Assembly: GCF_003591515.1 (NCBI RefSeq)
Contig: NZ_QZCG01000003.1
Span: 248,001 to 312,000 of the forward strand
Reading direction: 5' to 3'
DNA from: Paracoccus onubensis
Lineage (GTDB): Bacteria > Pseudomonadota > Alphaproteobacteria > Rhodobacterales > Rhodobacteraceae
Length of the DNA: 64,000 bases
A model generated the notes under the pieces. It was given only the letters and a program-made list of their open reading frames with translations, had not been told where the DNA came from and ran no database searches. Below are positions 1 to 8,064 of the stretch, one piece after another; position 1 is the stretch's first letter; every line of letters begins with the position of its first letter. The translations under genes and the position numbers were made by a program.

Positions 1-834
1 GCGGCCATTTCCGGCTATCTTGCCGATCAGGGCTGTAATATCACGGCGAGTTCGCAATATGACGACCCGCAGACCGGCAAGTTCTTCATGCGGGTCAGCT
101 TCACCCCGGAAAAGGAGGTAACGCTGGACAAGCTGGACAAGGGCTTTGCCGAGACCGCGAAATCGGGCGGCATGAGCTACCGGTTCCATGACGAGGCGGC
201 GAAGATGAAGGTCGTGGTGATGGTCTCGCGCTTTGGCCATTGCCTGAACGATCTTCTGTATCGCTGGCGGATCGGGGCGTTGCCGATCGATATCGTGGCT
301 GTGATCTCGAACCATCTGGACTATCAGAAGGTGGTGGTGAACCACGATATTCCGTTTCATTACATCAAGGTGACGAAAGAGAACAAGGCGCAGGCCGAGG
401 CGGCGCAGATGCGGATCGTCGAGGATAGCGGCGCGGAACTGATCGTGCTGGCGCGCTACATGCAGGTGCTGTCGGATGAGATGTGCACGAAAATGTCGGG
501 TCGGATCATCAATATCCACCATTCCTTCCTGCCGAGTTTCAAGGGTGCGAACCCGTATAAACAGGCCTATGAGCGCGGGGTGAAGCTGATCGGGGCGACC
601 TCGCATTACGTGACGGCGGATCTGGACGAGGGTCCGATCATCGAGCAGGACATCATCCGGGTGACGCATGGTCAATCGCCCGAGGATTACGTGAGCCTTG
701 GGCGCGATGTGGAAAGCCAGGTTCTGGCGCGGGCGATCCACGCGCATGCGAACCACCGGGTGTTCCTGAACGGCAACAAGACGGTGGTCTTCCCCGCCTC
801 GCCGGGCTCCTTCTCGAGCGAGCGGATGGGGTGA
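1..834 (+). CDS. purU: Formyltetrahydrofolate deformylase, 5' end missing
   Basis: The reading frame is open from base 1, so the gene begins upstream of the window; 277 residues are visible against about 280 for a full PurU, so only a few N-terminal residues are missing. The first 80 or so residues match the ACT domain of PurU (SGYLADQGCNITASS, then TGKFFMRVSF). The rest is the formyltransferase fold, with the IINIHHSFLPSF motif carrying the catalytic His and DLDEGPIIEQ carrying the catalytic Asp. PurU hydrolyses 10-formyl-THF to THF and formate, supplying formate for PurT and rebalancing one-carbon pools. Formate made here could feed the formate dehydrogenase at 8429, although the two genes are not linked by transcription. 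Confidence 0.96.
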   Translation, partial: AAISGYLADQGCNITASSQYDDPQTGKFFMRVSFTPEKEVTLDKLDKGFAETAKSGGMSYRFHDEAAKMKVVVMVSRFGHCLNDLLYRWRIGALPIDIVAVISNHLDYQKVVVNHDIPFHYIKVTKENKAQAEAAQMRIVEDSGAELIVLARYMQVLSDEMCTKMSGRIINIHHSFLPSFKGANPYKQAYERGVKLIGATSHYVTADLDEGPIIEQDIIRVTHGQSPEDYVSLGRDVESQVLARAIHAHANHRVFLNGNKTVVFPASPGSFSSERMG

Positions 835-1220
835 AAGGGCGATTGACCGCTGGATTCTCCGGCGAAGGGTAAGCTATCCTCCAGTCGCTGCTATATTCCC
901 GTCCGCGATAAAGTCCCGCAGACCCGCCCGCTATTGTTCGGCTTGGAGCGGTCGCGGGCGGGATATTTCTGTCAAAACCTGACCGGTTCCGGAATTCACG
1001 CAGCCATTTCAGTTTCCGGGCGCATGTAATGCTGCTGATACCCATGACGGGCCGTGCGCCGTTGTAAGCCCGTAGCCGGTCACCGCCGATATTCTGTTCG
1101 CAGCGGCAACCGCCATGTTCCGGCTGATCGAACGCATCAAGGGCAGCATGGGTCGCCGCCCTTGCTTGTGGATCGTCGAATGCCCCGTCTGACACGGCAA
1201 AATCCGTCGGGGCATCAGGA
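835..1220. other. Intergenic stretch without a recognisable gene
   Basis: This 386-base stretch lies between purU and the DUF475 remnant. I find no reading frame with a family signature, no good ribosome binding site and no convincing terminator. Its position next to an obvious pseudogene suggests it is decayed DNA rather than a regulatory region. Confidence 0.4.
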
Positions 1221-1728
1221 CTAACCCCAATTCTCGACCCTGTTCGCGCGGATCGAGGCCCATAGGGACAACCCGATCAGCCCCGCCCCGGGACAGGCTG
1301 GTGATGACCTTGCGGATATGGACCAGCGACCGGGTGAACATCACTGCGGAAAGCGCGATGATCGCATAGAAGGCGTCATGTTCGAGACAGCGATATTGCA
1401 ACAGCGTCCCCGTTTCGACCAGCATGATGGTCATTCAGCGCATATATATCGCGCCGATCCCCAGGCCGATGGCGATGACGAGCAGGTTCTGGGTAAGCGC
1501 GAAGGCGCCGATGACGCCGTCGAAACTGAAGGAGGCGTCCAGCACTTCCAGATACAGGAACGCGCCCAATCCGCCGCGGGCGGCAGTTTTCAGGGTTTCC
1601 TGCGTGCTGTCCAGCACTCCACTCACCGTGGCGGTGGTCTGCCAACCCAGCAGCGCTCCGGGAACGAGGCCCGGAGCGGTGACGATAAAGGCGCAGCGGA
1701 AGCGGTGAAAAACCGTGCGTGAACCCAC
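1221..1728 (-). pseudogene. DUF475 (TerC-like) integral membrane protein, decayed
   Basis: The remnant keeps the hallmark DUF475 core GAFLYLEVLDASFSFDGVIG followed by a hydrophobic segment, and an N-terminal piece (CAFIVTAPGLVPGALLGW) that resembles the start of the family. Three lesions are visible. First, the N-terminal piece runs almost straight into the core, so a large internal part of this roughly 350-residue family is missing. Second, an in-frame TGA at 1437-1435 interrupts YMR-stop-MTIMLVE where family members read through with a Ser. Third, the C-terminus (GAGLIGLSLWASIRANR) is only recovered after a frame change near 1290, and ends at a TAG at 1223-1221. The family is a predicted membrane protein related to TerC; its function is not established. 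Recalled family features were not checked by alignment. Confidence 0.8.
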
Positions 1729-1990
1729 GCCGTTAGCGCGGTCATCGCCCGAAAAGGGTTGTCCTGGGTTGCGTATAAATTCGATCTCGGCGGCTGAGAA
1801 TGTTGCGGTGCGCCGCCATCACGAAACGCCGCCGGAATCGCCGGAGGGGGCCCGGTTACCGAAACTTCACCCGCATGGGCAAGCAGATTTGATTTAAGGT
1901 GTTTTATGTGATCCGCAATGGTTACGGTGAGGAGCGTGACGGATTTTCCGACTCCTGCGCCATGGGTCATATGCCCGATGCGAAGGGATT

Positions 1991-2131
1991 ATGCAGATCA
2001 TGGAGCGGGATGACCTGGATCGGCGAAGTTTCGCCGGCAATGCGATGGCTTTTTATGCCGGTGGGGTGCCGTCCTTGATATGGCTGGCAATAATTTGGTT
2101 TTTTGTGACTTATCAAGGCTTACAGATGTAA
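1991..2131 (+). CDS. Possible small membrane protein (46 residues)
   Basis: An ATG at 1991, preceded by GAAGGG at short spacing, opens a 46-residue frame with a charged N-terminus (MERDDLDRR) and one hydrophobic segment (VPSLIWLAIIWFFVTY). A second in-frame ATG at 2000 is an alternative start. The charged-then-hydrophobic layout is typical of small bacterial membrane proteins, but I recognise no family, and it sits in a region with decayed genes, so it may be chance. A hairpin with a T-run lies about 160 bases downstream. Confidence 0.35.
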   Translation: MQIMERDDLDRRSFAGNAMAFYAGGVPSLIWLAIIWFFVTYQGLQM

Positions 2132-2288
2132 ATCTCTTGAAAGGCATCAATAGCTGATCCCGGATTAGATCCCAGTATGGGCGGGCTATGCGCATGATCA
2201 TGACGATCACCGGAACATGTGGTCTTCGCGCTTCCATGCTGACAGGATCAATCGTTATCTTCTTGGCTGTCGCGCGTGATTTCGTTTA

Positions 2289-2314
2289 CGTCTTTCCGAA
2301 GACGAAGATTTTTT
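2289..2314 (+). terminator. Weak Rho-independent terminator candidate
   Basis: CGTCTT (2289-2294), loop TCCG, AAGACG (2299-2304), then AAGA and a run of six T. The stem is short and only half GC, so it is weak. It would end a transcript of the small frame at 1991 and insulate the CorC-type gene that starts at 2376. Confidence 0.4.
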
Positions 2315-2375
2315 CAAGAGTGAAGCCTTTCTCCTGAATTCGAAAAACCCAGACCCCGCACGGAATCATAGGAAT

Positions 2376-3656
2376 ATGTTACTCGAAATTCTGATCGTCT
2401 TTGCCCTGACGCTTGTGAATGGTGTACTTGCCATGTCCGAACTTGCCATCGTTTCCGCGCGCAAGGCGCGTCTTCAGGTGATGGCAGACAATGGCAGCCG
2501 CGGGGCCAGAACCGCCATGCGCCTTGCGGCCGATCCGGGGCGGTTCCTGTCAAGTGTTCAGATCGGCATAACCCTGGTCGGTATTCTTGCCGGCGCCTTT
2601 TCCGGGGCGACGCTTGGCGTTAGGATGGCGGATGCCCTGGCAGCAGCCGGGCTGACCCCGTCTCTGGCGCGAACCCTTGGGGTCGGAAGCGTCGTGGTTG
2701 CCATCACATATACGTCACTGATCTTCGGTGAACTGGTGCCCAAGCAGATTGCGCTTCGTGCCCCCGAGAGTTCGGCTGCCCGGATCGCACCGCTCCTTCA
2801 CGGGATCGCGGTTGCCGCTGCGCCGATCGTCTGGCTGCTCGACAAATCCGGCAAGCTGGTGCTTGCGCTTCTTGGTCAGTCCGGGGACCCGGATAACGGC
2901 GTGACGGACGAGGAAGTCAGGATGGTCCTCTCCGAGGCGCGCTCGGCGGGCATCATGGAGGAAGCCGAGACCGATATGATCGCGGGGGTGATGCGGATCG
3001 CCGACCGTACGGCGCGCGGGCTGATGGTCCCACGGCACGAGGTCAAGTTCGTGGAGGTGACGGACGATCTGGCCACCGTCGCCATGCGATTTCGGGAAAC
3101 CGACCATTCACGCCTTCCCGTTCGTGATGGGGATCCGGACGAGATCATAGGCGTCGTCAAATCGCGTGATTTCCTTGAGACCGGAGCCTCCGGAACGGTG
3201 CAGGAACTGCGCGATCTGATCGTCGAGGCGCCGGTGGTGCGTGACGGGATGGCTGCGCTTGATGTGCTTGAAACCCTGCGCAAGTCTCCGGCCCACATGG
3301 TTTTCGTTTACGACGAATACGGCCATTTCGAGGGGATCATCACCCCGATGGACGTGCTTGAGGCGATTGTCGGCGAATTCCACGAAGGCGAGGGTGCAGA
3401 GACAAAGATCGTTTCCCGCGAGGATGGCAGCCTGCTGGTGGCGGGCTGGACACCGGTTGACGAATTTGCCGAACGGATCGGCTGGGTACTCGACAAGGAT
3501 CGCGACTATGCCACTGTTGCGGGTCTTGTATTGGAGAAGATGGAAACGCTGCCGCGATTGGGTGAACATTTCGATCTTGGTGGATGGCGGATCGAGGTGG
3601 TGGATGTGGATGGTCGCAGGATCGACAAGCTTCTGGTATGGCGCAAGCCCGAGTGA
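2376..3656 (+). CDS. CNNM/CBS-domain transporter-associated protein (HlyC/CorC family)
   Basis: A 426-residue protein of the usual architecture. A DUF21/CNNM membrane domain occupies about residues 1-190 (NGVLAMSELAIVSARKARL and IFGELVPKQIALRAPE). A CBS pair follows at about 205-330 (MVPRHEVKFVEV and VFVYDEYGHFEGIITPMDVLE), then the CorC_HlyC transporter-associated domain at about 345-420 (DEFAERIG, YATVAGLVLE). Such proteins sit in the inner membrane and are linked to Mg2+/Co2+ efflux or tolerance; the old haemolysin name is misleading. The ATG at 2376 is chosen because the membrane domain begins there, although the ribosome binding site is weak. It is apparently monocistronic. Confidence 0.93.
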   Translation: MLLEILIVFALTLVNGVLAMSELAIVSARKARLQVMADNGSRGARTAMRLAADPGRFLSSVQIGITLVGILAGAFSGATLGVRMADALAAAGLTPSLARTLGVGSVVVAITYTSLIFGELVPKQIALRAPESSAARIAPLLHGIAVAAAPIVWLLDKSGKLVLALLGQSGDPDNGVTDEEVRMVLSEARSAGIMEEAETDMIAGVMRIADRTARGLMVPRHEVKFVEVTDDLATVAMRFRETDHSRLPVRDGDPDEIIGVVKSRDFLETGASGTVQELRDLIVEAPVVRDGMAALDVLETLRKSPAHMVFVYDEYGHFEGIITPMDVLEAIVGEFHEGEGAETKIVSREDGSLLVAGWTPVDEFAERIGWVLDKDRDYATVAGLVLEKMETLPRLGEHFDLGGWRIEVVDVDGRRIDKLLVWRKPE

Positions 3657-3853
3657 GACGGCTTCCCCCAAGCGTCGATATCCGGCGGTTCCCGGGCAGG
3701 CACTCTGAAGCCCGTCAGAGCATATTCCAGACATGGTGCCGGGCGAAGGGGGCATGTTACCGCCCGGGTTGCAGCCGAGAATGCAGGCCGCGTCACGGAT
3801 CGCACCCGGCTCCAACCTTGCTGCAAAGGGCGGAATATGCTTAATCTGCTGCG

Positions 3854-4225
3854 ATGAGCATGCAGAGGGCTTACTTTCCACGGCAGGCGGCGGTACGGCT
3901 TTGCCGTGCCGTGATTTCGCTTTTTCTGATCGCGGGACTGCTGTTCCTTGCGGCCTTGCAATTCGAGAACGGCTCTTCCCGGCTTTCGGTTATTGATGCC
4001 GAGCGTTCCTCGGTTCATTTCTATGCGCCTTCGGAAACCGTGTTTCGCGCTGCGGATCATCGGAATGAGCCAAAATCGCATGACAGTCCGCCCGTGGAAC
4101 TGGTCCGGAACGCGGAAACGCCATTTCCGGATCAATACAGTCCGGTAGAGTGGACGCCCTGTAACAGACCGGAATGCGGCCGATCCTATTTCCGGCCGGT
4201 TTCCCGCGCTCCTCCTGTCGCGTAA
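3854..4225 (+). CDS. Small secreted or membrane-anchored protein, unknown
   Basis: A 123-residue frame with a basic N-terminus, a hydrophobic segment at about residues 20-36 (VISLFLIAGLLFLAALQF) and a polar remainder with two Cys (CNRPEC). It ends in the motif SRAPPVA, and the small protein at 4631 also ends in an RAPP motif. The layout suggests a signal anchor or uncleaved signal peptide with a periplasmic tail. No clear ribosome binding site precedes the ATG, and I recognise no family. The 200 bases before it, after the CorC-type gene, hold nothing I can name. Confidence 0.45.
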   Translation: MSMQRAYFPRQAAVRLCRAVISLFLIAGLLFLAALQFENGSSRLSVIDAERSSVHFYAPSETVFRAADHRNEPKSHDSPPVELVRNAETPFPDQYSPVEWTPCNRPECGRSYFRPVSRAPPVA

Positions 4226-4366
4226 TCCAGCATCATTCCGGCACGGTATCGAATAAGCGCAGCGGAGATCAGATCCGCGTGCAGTGACCGTCGCCTGTAA
4301 TCTGGAAACCGATACGTGCGTTTCGAATGCGCGGTCCCCATTTCATCGGACATCGAGGAACTCAAA

Positions 4367-4591
4367 ATGTTGAACAATATCGGACTTCCCGGCCTGCTTC
4401 TTATTGTTATCGTGACGGTTGTTCTGTTTGGGCGTGGCAAGGTCAGCGGCATCATGGGCGAGTTGGGCACCGGCCTGACGGCGTTCAAACGTGGTTTGCG
4501 CGAGGCCGAAGACCCGGCGAAGCAGGAGTCGGACGTTTCGCGCGGCACCGATGCGACAACCGAATCGAGCCATCTCGACGGCAAGTCATAA
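4367..4591 (+). CDS. tatA: Twin-arginine translocase TatA-like protein (orphan)
   Basis: A 74-residue protein with the TatA/E layout. A short N-terminal membrane helix (LPGLLLIVIVTVVLFGRGK) ends in the FGRGK hinge. An amphipathic stretch follows (GELGTGLTAFKRGLREAED), then a polar acidic tail. The ATG at 4367 is chosen over an upstream in-frame ATG at 4316 because it has GAGGAA eight bases upstream and gives the canonical N-terminus. TatA forms the protein-conducting part of the Tat system with TatB and TatC, but neither is nearby; the neighbours are small unknown envelope proteins. It could be a second TatA specialised for them, or the only tatA separated from tatBC. Confidence 0.82.
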   Translation: MLNNIGLPGLLLIVIVTVVLFGRGKVSGIMGELGTGLTAFKRGLREAEDPAKQESDVSRGTDATTESSHLDGKS

Positions 4592-4630
4592 ACCCCGTCT
4601 CTGACATTCATCTTCGTTAAGAACGCTGCT

Positions 4631-4972
4631 TTGAACCGGCTTCGACATATTGCGGTAATCTGTACCGCCGGCTTGCTGCTGCTTGCACTTCTGAGTGCGA
4701 CCTCGTTGCGCGGGACCGATACGGGCCGCCTTGGGTCGGCCCATATCAGCAAACTTGGCGATCAGCTGGCCGTTCTGGTGACGACAAAGGCGAATAGCGT
4801 CGTTTTCACCGCGCAGCGCGACAATGACGGTTTCCCGCCATCTGCGGGTACGCTGCCCATGCCACCCGATGACAATCGGATGATGCCGGTGACATGGACC
4901 GGCTGGGCCGGGCCGGTTCCACAAGCGGGGATTTTGCCGCATGCGCCACGGGCGCCACCGCGTCACACCTGA
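4631..4972 (+). CDS. Small secreted protein, unknown
   Basis: A 113-residue frame starting at a TTG, with a signal-like N-terminus (MNRLRHIAV then CTAGLLLLALLSATSL) and a polar, Pro-rich tail ending in APRAPPRHT. The RAPP ending is shared with the protein at 3854, on the other side of the TatA gene. There is no good ribosome binding site for the TTG, and the frame stays open upstream to a CTG at 4601, so the true start is uncertain. I do not recognise a family. Confidence 0.45.
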   Translation: MNRLRHIAVICTAGLLLLALLSATSLRGTDTGRLGSAHISKLGDQLAVLVTTKANSVVFTAQRDNDGFPPSAGTLPMPPDDNRMMPVTWTGWAGPVPQAGILPHAPRAPPRHT

Positions 4973-5028
4973 TGCCGGACCTCTGGTCCGGTGAACCGAT
5001 CCAGAATCGAATTATCAGGAAAGACGAC

Positions 5029-5262
5029 ATGTCTCAGAAACACCCTTCCGCTTCGGAACCGGGAAAATCCGTGGTTTCCGAAGAGGTTCCCTTTCGCTGT
5101 CCTGACTGTGAGGCCCCTATGGAGTTCGGGCAGAAAGCCTGCTCGTCCTGCGGCTATCGCAGGCCTGCAGCCGCAAGACAGACGCTTATCCAGTGGCTTC
5201 TTTTTATCGTGATTATGTCTGTCATTCTGGCAGCCGGTATCTTCCTGACCGGAGGTAGCTGA
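5029..5262 (+). CDS. Zinc-ribbon small membrane protein
   Basis: A 77-residue protein with an N-terminal zinc-ribbon motif (FRCPDCEAPMEF and CSSCGYR, four Cys in CxxC pairs at about residues 25-45). One C-terminal membrane helix follows (WLLFIVIMSVILAAGIFL). The ATG at 5029 has AGGAAAG at good spacing and is preferred to upstream in-frame starts. The ribbon would face the cytoplasm if the helix is an N-in anchor. Its stop overlaps the start of the next, even smaller gene, so the two are translated together. Function unknown. Confidence 0.7.
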   Translation: MSQKHPSASEPGKSVVSEEVPFRCPDCEAPMEFGQKACSSCGYRRPAAARQTLIQWLLFIVIMSVILAAGIFLTGGS

Positions 5263-5351
5263 TGAAAAGTACGAAACTCAAGCTTGCCCTTGCGGTATTT
5301 CTGGCGCTGGCAATTATCGGCGGTGATCTGCTCGCACAATTTGGGTTTTGA
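5262..5351 (+). CDS. 29-residue hydrophobic peptide, translationally coupled
   Basis: The ATG overlaps the TGA of the zinc-ribbon gene (ATGA) and is preceded by a near-perfect GGAGGT five bases upstream, inside the previous gene. The peptide has a Lys-rich start (MKSTKLK) and one hydrophobic helix (LALAVFLALAIIGGDLLAQF). The strong Shine-Dalgarno sequence and the overlap make it a credible gene despite its size. It could be a small subunit or stabiliser of the preceding membrane protein; that is inference. Confidence 0.65.
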   Translation: MKSTKLKLALAVFLALAIIGGDLLAQFGF

Positions 5352-5464
5352 CCGGAAGGACCAGCCTGCCGCAGGGCGACGGGCTGGTCCAACCCTGCGT
5401 CTGCCCGTGTTGCATGATGCGTAATTGTCAGGATCGGCCTGCGGCAGCCGGTGTCGGCCCGCCG

Positions 5465-6604
5465 CTACTTTCGCGCCAGGATCTCCCGTTGCCATTCCCG
5501 CCAGATCGCGACCAGTAACGCCATCAGCACGGGCCCCACGAACAGCCCAACCAGCCCCATCGTCTTCACGCCGCCAATCAGGCCGAAGAAGGTTGCGAGG
5601 AAAGGCAGCTTGACCGGACCGCCGACCAGGGCAGGGCGGATCGTCTTGTCGACAATGAAAAGCTCGACCGTGCCCCAGATGAACAAAGCGGCACCTTCAT
5701 AGACCGAGCCGCTGAAAGCCAGATAGATCGAGATCAATGTAAAGGACAAAGGCGCACCGCCGGGAATGAGCGCCATGAAACCGGTGATGACGCCGAAAAC
5801 GATCGGCGAAGGCACTCCGGCAAGCCAATAGGCGATGCCCAGAACCACGCCCTCACTGATGGCGATCAGGGTCATCCCGGTAACCGTCGAGCTTATCGTC
5901 GCGGGAACCATGCGCGACAGATGCTCCCACCGGCCTGGCAGGATACGAACGCCAACCCTGTCCAGCTGCTCGACGATCATGTCGCCGTTGCGGTAAAATA
6001 CGAACAAAGCGATCAATGTGAAAACGACATTGAGCGCCAGATGAAAGGCCATTGATCCGGCGGACAGCACACCTCGATACAGATTGGCGATGTTTGAACC
6101 GCTTACGGTCTGAACAAGCTCGCCGATGGCGCCGGGACGTCCTATATAATCCAGCCATTGCTCGTCCAGCCAAGAGCCAATCCCCGGAATCGAGGCGATC
6201 CAGCCCGGTGTTCCGGCGCCTGTCCCGTTGATTTCGATCGCCCAAATGATCCAGATGCGCAATTCCTGTGCGGCGTAGATCAGCGCAAGAGATATCGGCA
6301 CGACCAGTAGGGCAAGCACCAGCAGAATAAGCAATGCTGCAGCCAGATTGCGCGGCAATCCGAGTTCATCCGTGAAATGCGACCTGATTGACCAGCTTGC
6401 GACCGCCATGATCCCCGCTGCGAGCATCGGAATCAGGAACCCATGGAAGAAATAGACCGAAGCCACGATCACCACGACCAGCAGCCAGCGCGCGATCGAT
6501 TGATCGGTCACGAGTGGGCGAAGATGTCCACGTTGCGGAAACGAAGACTCGGGTCTGTCTGACAGTTGCTTTGTTCGTTCCGGTTTGGAAGGCTCTGTAT
6601 TCAT
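5465..6604 (-). CDS. AI-2E family transporter (PerM/UPF0118)
   Basis: A 379-residue polytopic membrane protein with the family's usual pattern: paired helices at the N-terminus (IARWLLVVVIVASVYFFHGF and a second), a central soluble region at about residues 120-190, then several helices. The conserved VFGVITGFMALIPGGAPLSF and FFGLIGGVKTMGLVGLFVGP segments lie near the C-terminus. Members include the AI-2 exporter TqsA, PerM and Na+/H+ antiporter-like proteins, so the substrate cannot be assigned. It is transcribed toward the small-protein genes and converges on them. Confidence 0.9.
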   Translation of the reverse strand: MNTEPSKPERTKQLSDRPESSFPQRGHLRPLVTDQSIARWLLVVVIVASVYFFHGFLIPMLAAGIMAVASWSIRSHFTDELGLPRNLAAALLILLVLALLVVPISLALIYAAQELRIWIIWAIEINGTGAGTPGWIASIPGIGSWLDEQWLDYIGRPGAIGELVQTVSGSNIANLYRGVLSAGSMAFHLALNVVFTLIALFVFYRNGDMIVEQLDRVGVRILPGRWEHLSRMVPATISSTVTGMTLIAISEGVVLGIAYWLAGVPSPIVFGVITGFMALIPGGAPLSFTLISIYLAFSGSVYEGAALFIWGTVELFIVDKTIRPALVGGPVKLPFLATFFGLIGGVKTMGLVGLFVGPVLMALLVAIWREWQREILARK

Positions 6605-7119
6605 TTACCGGTTCCCGCGTGTTCTGTCGTATCGGGTGGTCTGGCCTGCCGCGTGGATTTCGCCTCTTTCCCGGGGAGCGGAGAGGGTTTGGGGACGATG
6701 CCGGTCATGGCAATCAGGGTCGACAGCATGTCGAGATCCGTGCGGGAATATAAAACCATGATGCATGAATGTACCATCAATCGATCCGAAACAAGCCGGT
6801 TAGCCTCCGTAGTGACCGGAGTTGGGATATTTGGCACATCTTTCGATGCAGCTTAATGAAATTCGGATCAAATCTTATTGTTGTTTTGGAAAGCCGTTCC
6901 CGAGTGATGCAGAAAAGCATGCCGTGCAGCTGGATGGATGAACTGACCGCGGTTCTGGATCCACCCGTGGCATTCCCATGCGCCGGCCTGATTTGCGGGC
7001 GGATCATCATCTGCCTCTGCCGGAAAGGAGGCCCGGACACTGACGCTGGGGATTGAAACATTCAATATGTCCTTTAGAATATAACGTTCAGCACATTTTC
7101 AGACAGGTTCAGGGAACCG
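6605..7119. other. Long intergenic region upstream of the LysR gene
   Basis: This 515-base spacer lies between the divergent AI-2E permease and the LysR-type gene. No frame in it looks coding. It holds a dyad TGATG-N11-CATCA at 6759-6779 and a weaker ATTC-N13-GAAT dyad at 7060-7080, just before the LysR start; either could be a LysR-type operator. Confidence 0.5.
6759..6779. promoter_or_regulatory. LysR-type operator candidate
   Basis: TGATG and CATCA are separated by 11 bases (6764-6774). This matches the T-N11-A geometry of LysR-type regulators. It contains the 10-mer ATGATGCATG, which recurs at 8229-8238 near a second dyad upstream of the formate dehydrogenase gene. The site is 340 bases upstream of the LysR gene, farther than typical autoregulatory sites. 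Confidence 0.35.
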
Positions 7120-8064
7120 ATGCTCATCCGACACCTCAGGTTCTTCGTGAAGCTTGCCGAAGAACAGCATTTCGGGCGGGCGGCAGAGCTGTGCAATGTC
7201 ACCCAGCCAACCTTGTCGCAAGCGATCCGCAAGCTTGAAGACGATCTTGGTCTGGCACTGATCGTTCGGGGGCATCGCTTCATGTCCATGACGACCGAGG
7301 GAGAAAAGGTGCTGAAATGGGGACGGCAGATACTGGCCGATTACGACAGTCTGCATGACGATCTTGCCGGCAGGAAGAAAAGGGGCCTGAACGGAAAACT
7401 TCGCCTCGGCGTCATCCCGGCGGCAATGCCCTCTGTCTCGTTTCTGACGGAACAGTTCGCCGACAGCAATCCGCTGGCGCATATCGAGATCCGGTCAATG
7501 ACATCCCGCGCCATCCAGAAGGGGCTGGATACATTCGAAATCGACGGCGGCATCACCTATCTCGACAATGAGGCGCTTGAGAATGTCCGCTGCTTTCCCC
7601 TTTATAACGAACGTTATGTCTTTGCAGGCCATGTCAGCCATCCTTTGATGAAAGCCGAGACCGTCAGCTGGGTTCAGGCAATTGCGCAACCGCTTTGCCT
7701 TCTTTCCGACGACATGCAGAACCGGAGGATCCTTGACGGGATTGCCACCATGGCAGGCGTCGAATTGCGTCCGAATGTCGTCAGCAATTCCTTTCTCGGG
7801 GTCGCATCGCATCTGCGCAGCGGCCGTTGGTGCGCAATCGTCCCGCACAGCTTTCGCCATCTGTTCGAGGGCGTTCCCAATCTGGCCATGCGCGATATGG
7901 CCGAACCCGTGCATTGGCAGACGATCGGATTGGTGCTGAGCGACCGTTCTCCGCCCTCACCGATGGCATTGGCGTTGCAGGATTGCGTGAGAAGCGCCGA
8001 AATCAGGCGCAATCTGGATCAGGCATTCGGGGAAAGCACCCCGGCAGCGCCGCCTTCGCAGTAA
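7120..8064 (+). CDS. LysR-family transcriptional regulator
   Basis: A 314-residue protein with the N-terminal winged helix-turn-helix at residues 1-65 (FFVKLAEEQHFGRAAELC, then VTQPTLSQAIRKLEDDLG). The ligand-binding LysR_substrate domain covers about 90-300. It lies immediately upstream of, and in the same direction as, the NAD-formate dehydrogenase gene, with a 364-base gap carrying a LysR-type dyad. That makes it the likely regulator of fdh, with formate or a related C1 signal as a plausible effector (inference). The ATG at 7120 gives the canonical N-terminus. Confidence 0.92.
   Translation: MLIRHLRFFVKLAEEQHFGRAAELCNVTQPTLSQAIRKLEDDLGLALIVRGHRFMSMTTEGEKVLKWGRQILADYDSLHDDLAGRKKRGLNGKLRLGVIPAAMPSVSFLTEQFADSNPLAHIEIRSMTSRAIQKGLDTFEIDGGITYLDNEALENVRCFPLYNERYVFAGHVSHPLMKAETVSWVQAIAQPLCLLSDDMQNRRILDGIATMAGVELRPNVVSNSFLGVASHLRSGRWCAIVPHSFRHLFEGVPNLAMRDMAEPVHWQTIGLVLSDRSPPSPMALALQDCVRSAEIRRNLDQAFGESTPAAPPSQ

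Noticed and set aside
653..1195. 180-residue minus-strand frame next to purU
   Set aside because: Low-quality composition, overlaps purU, no family signature and no ribosome site.
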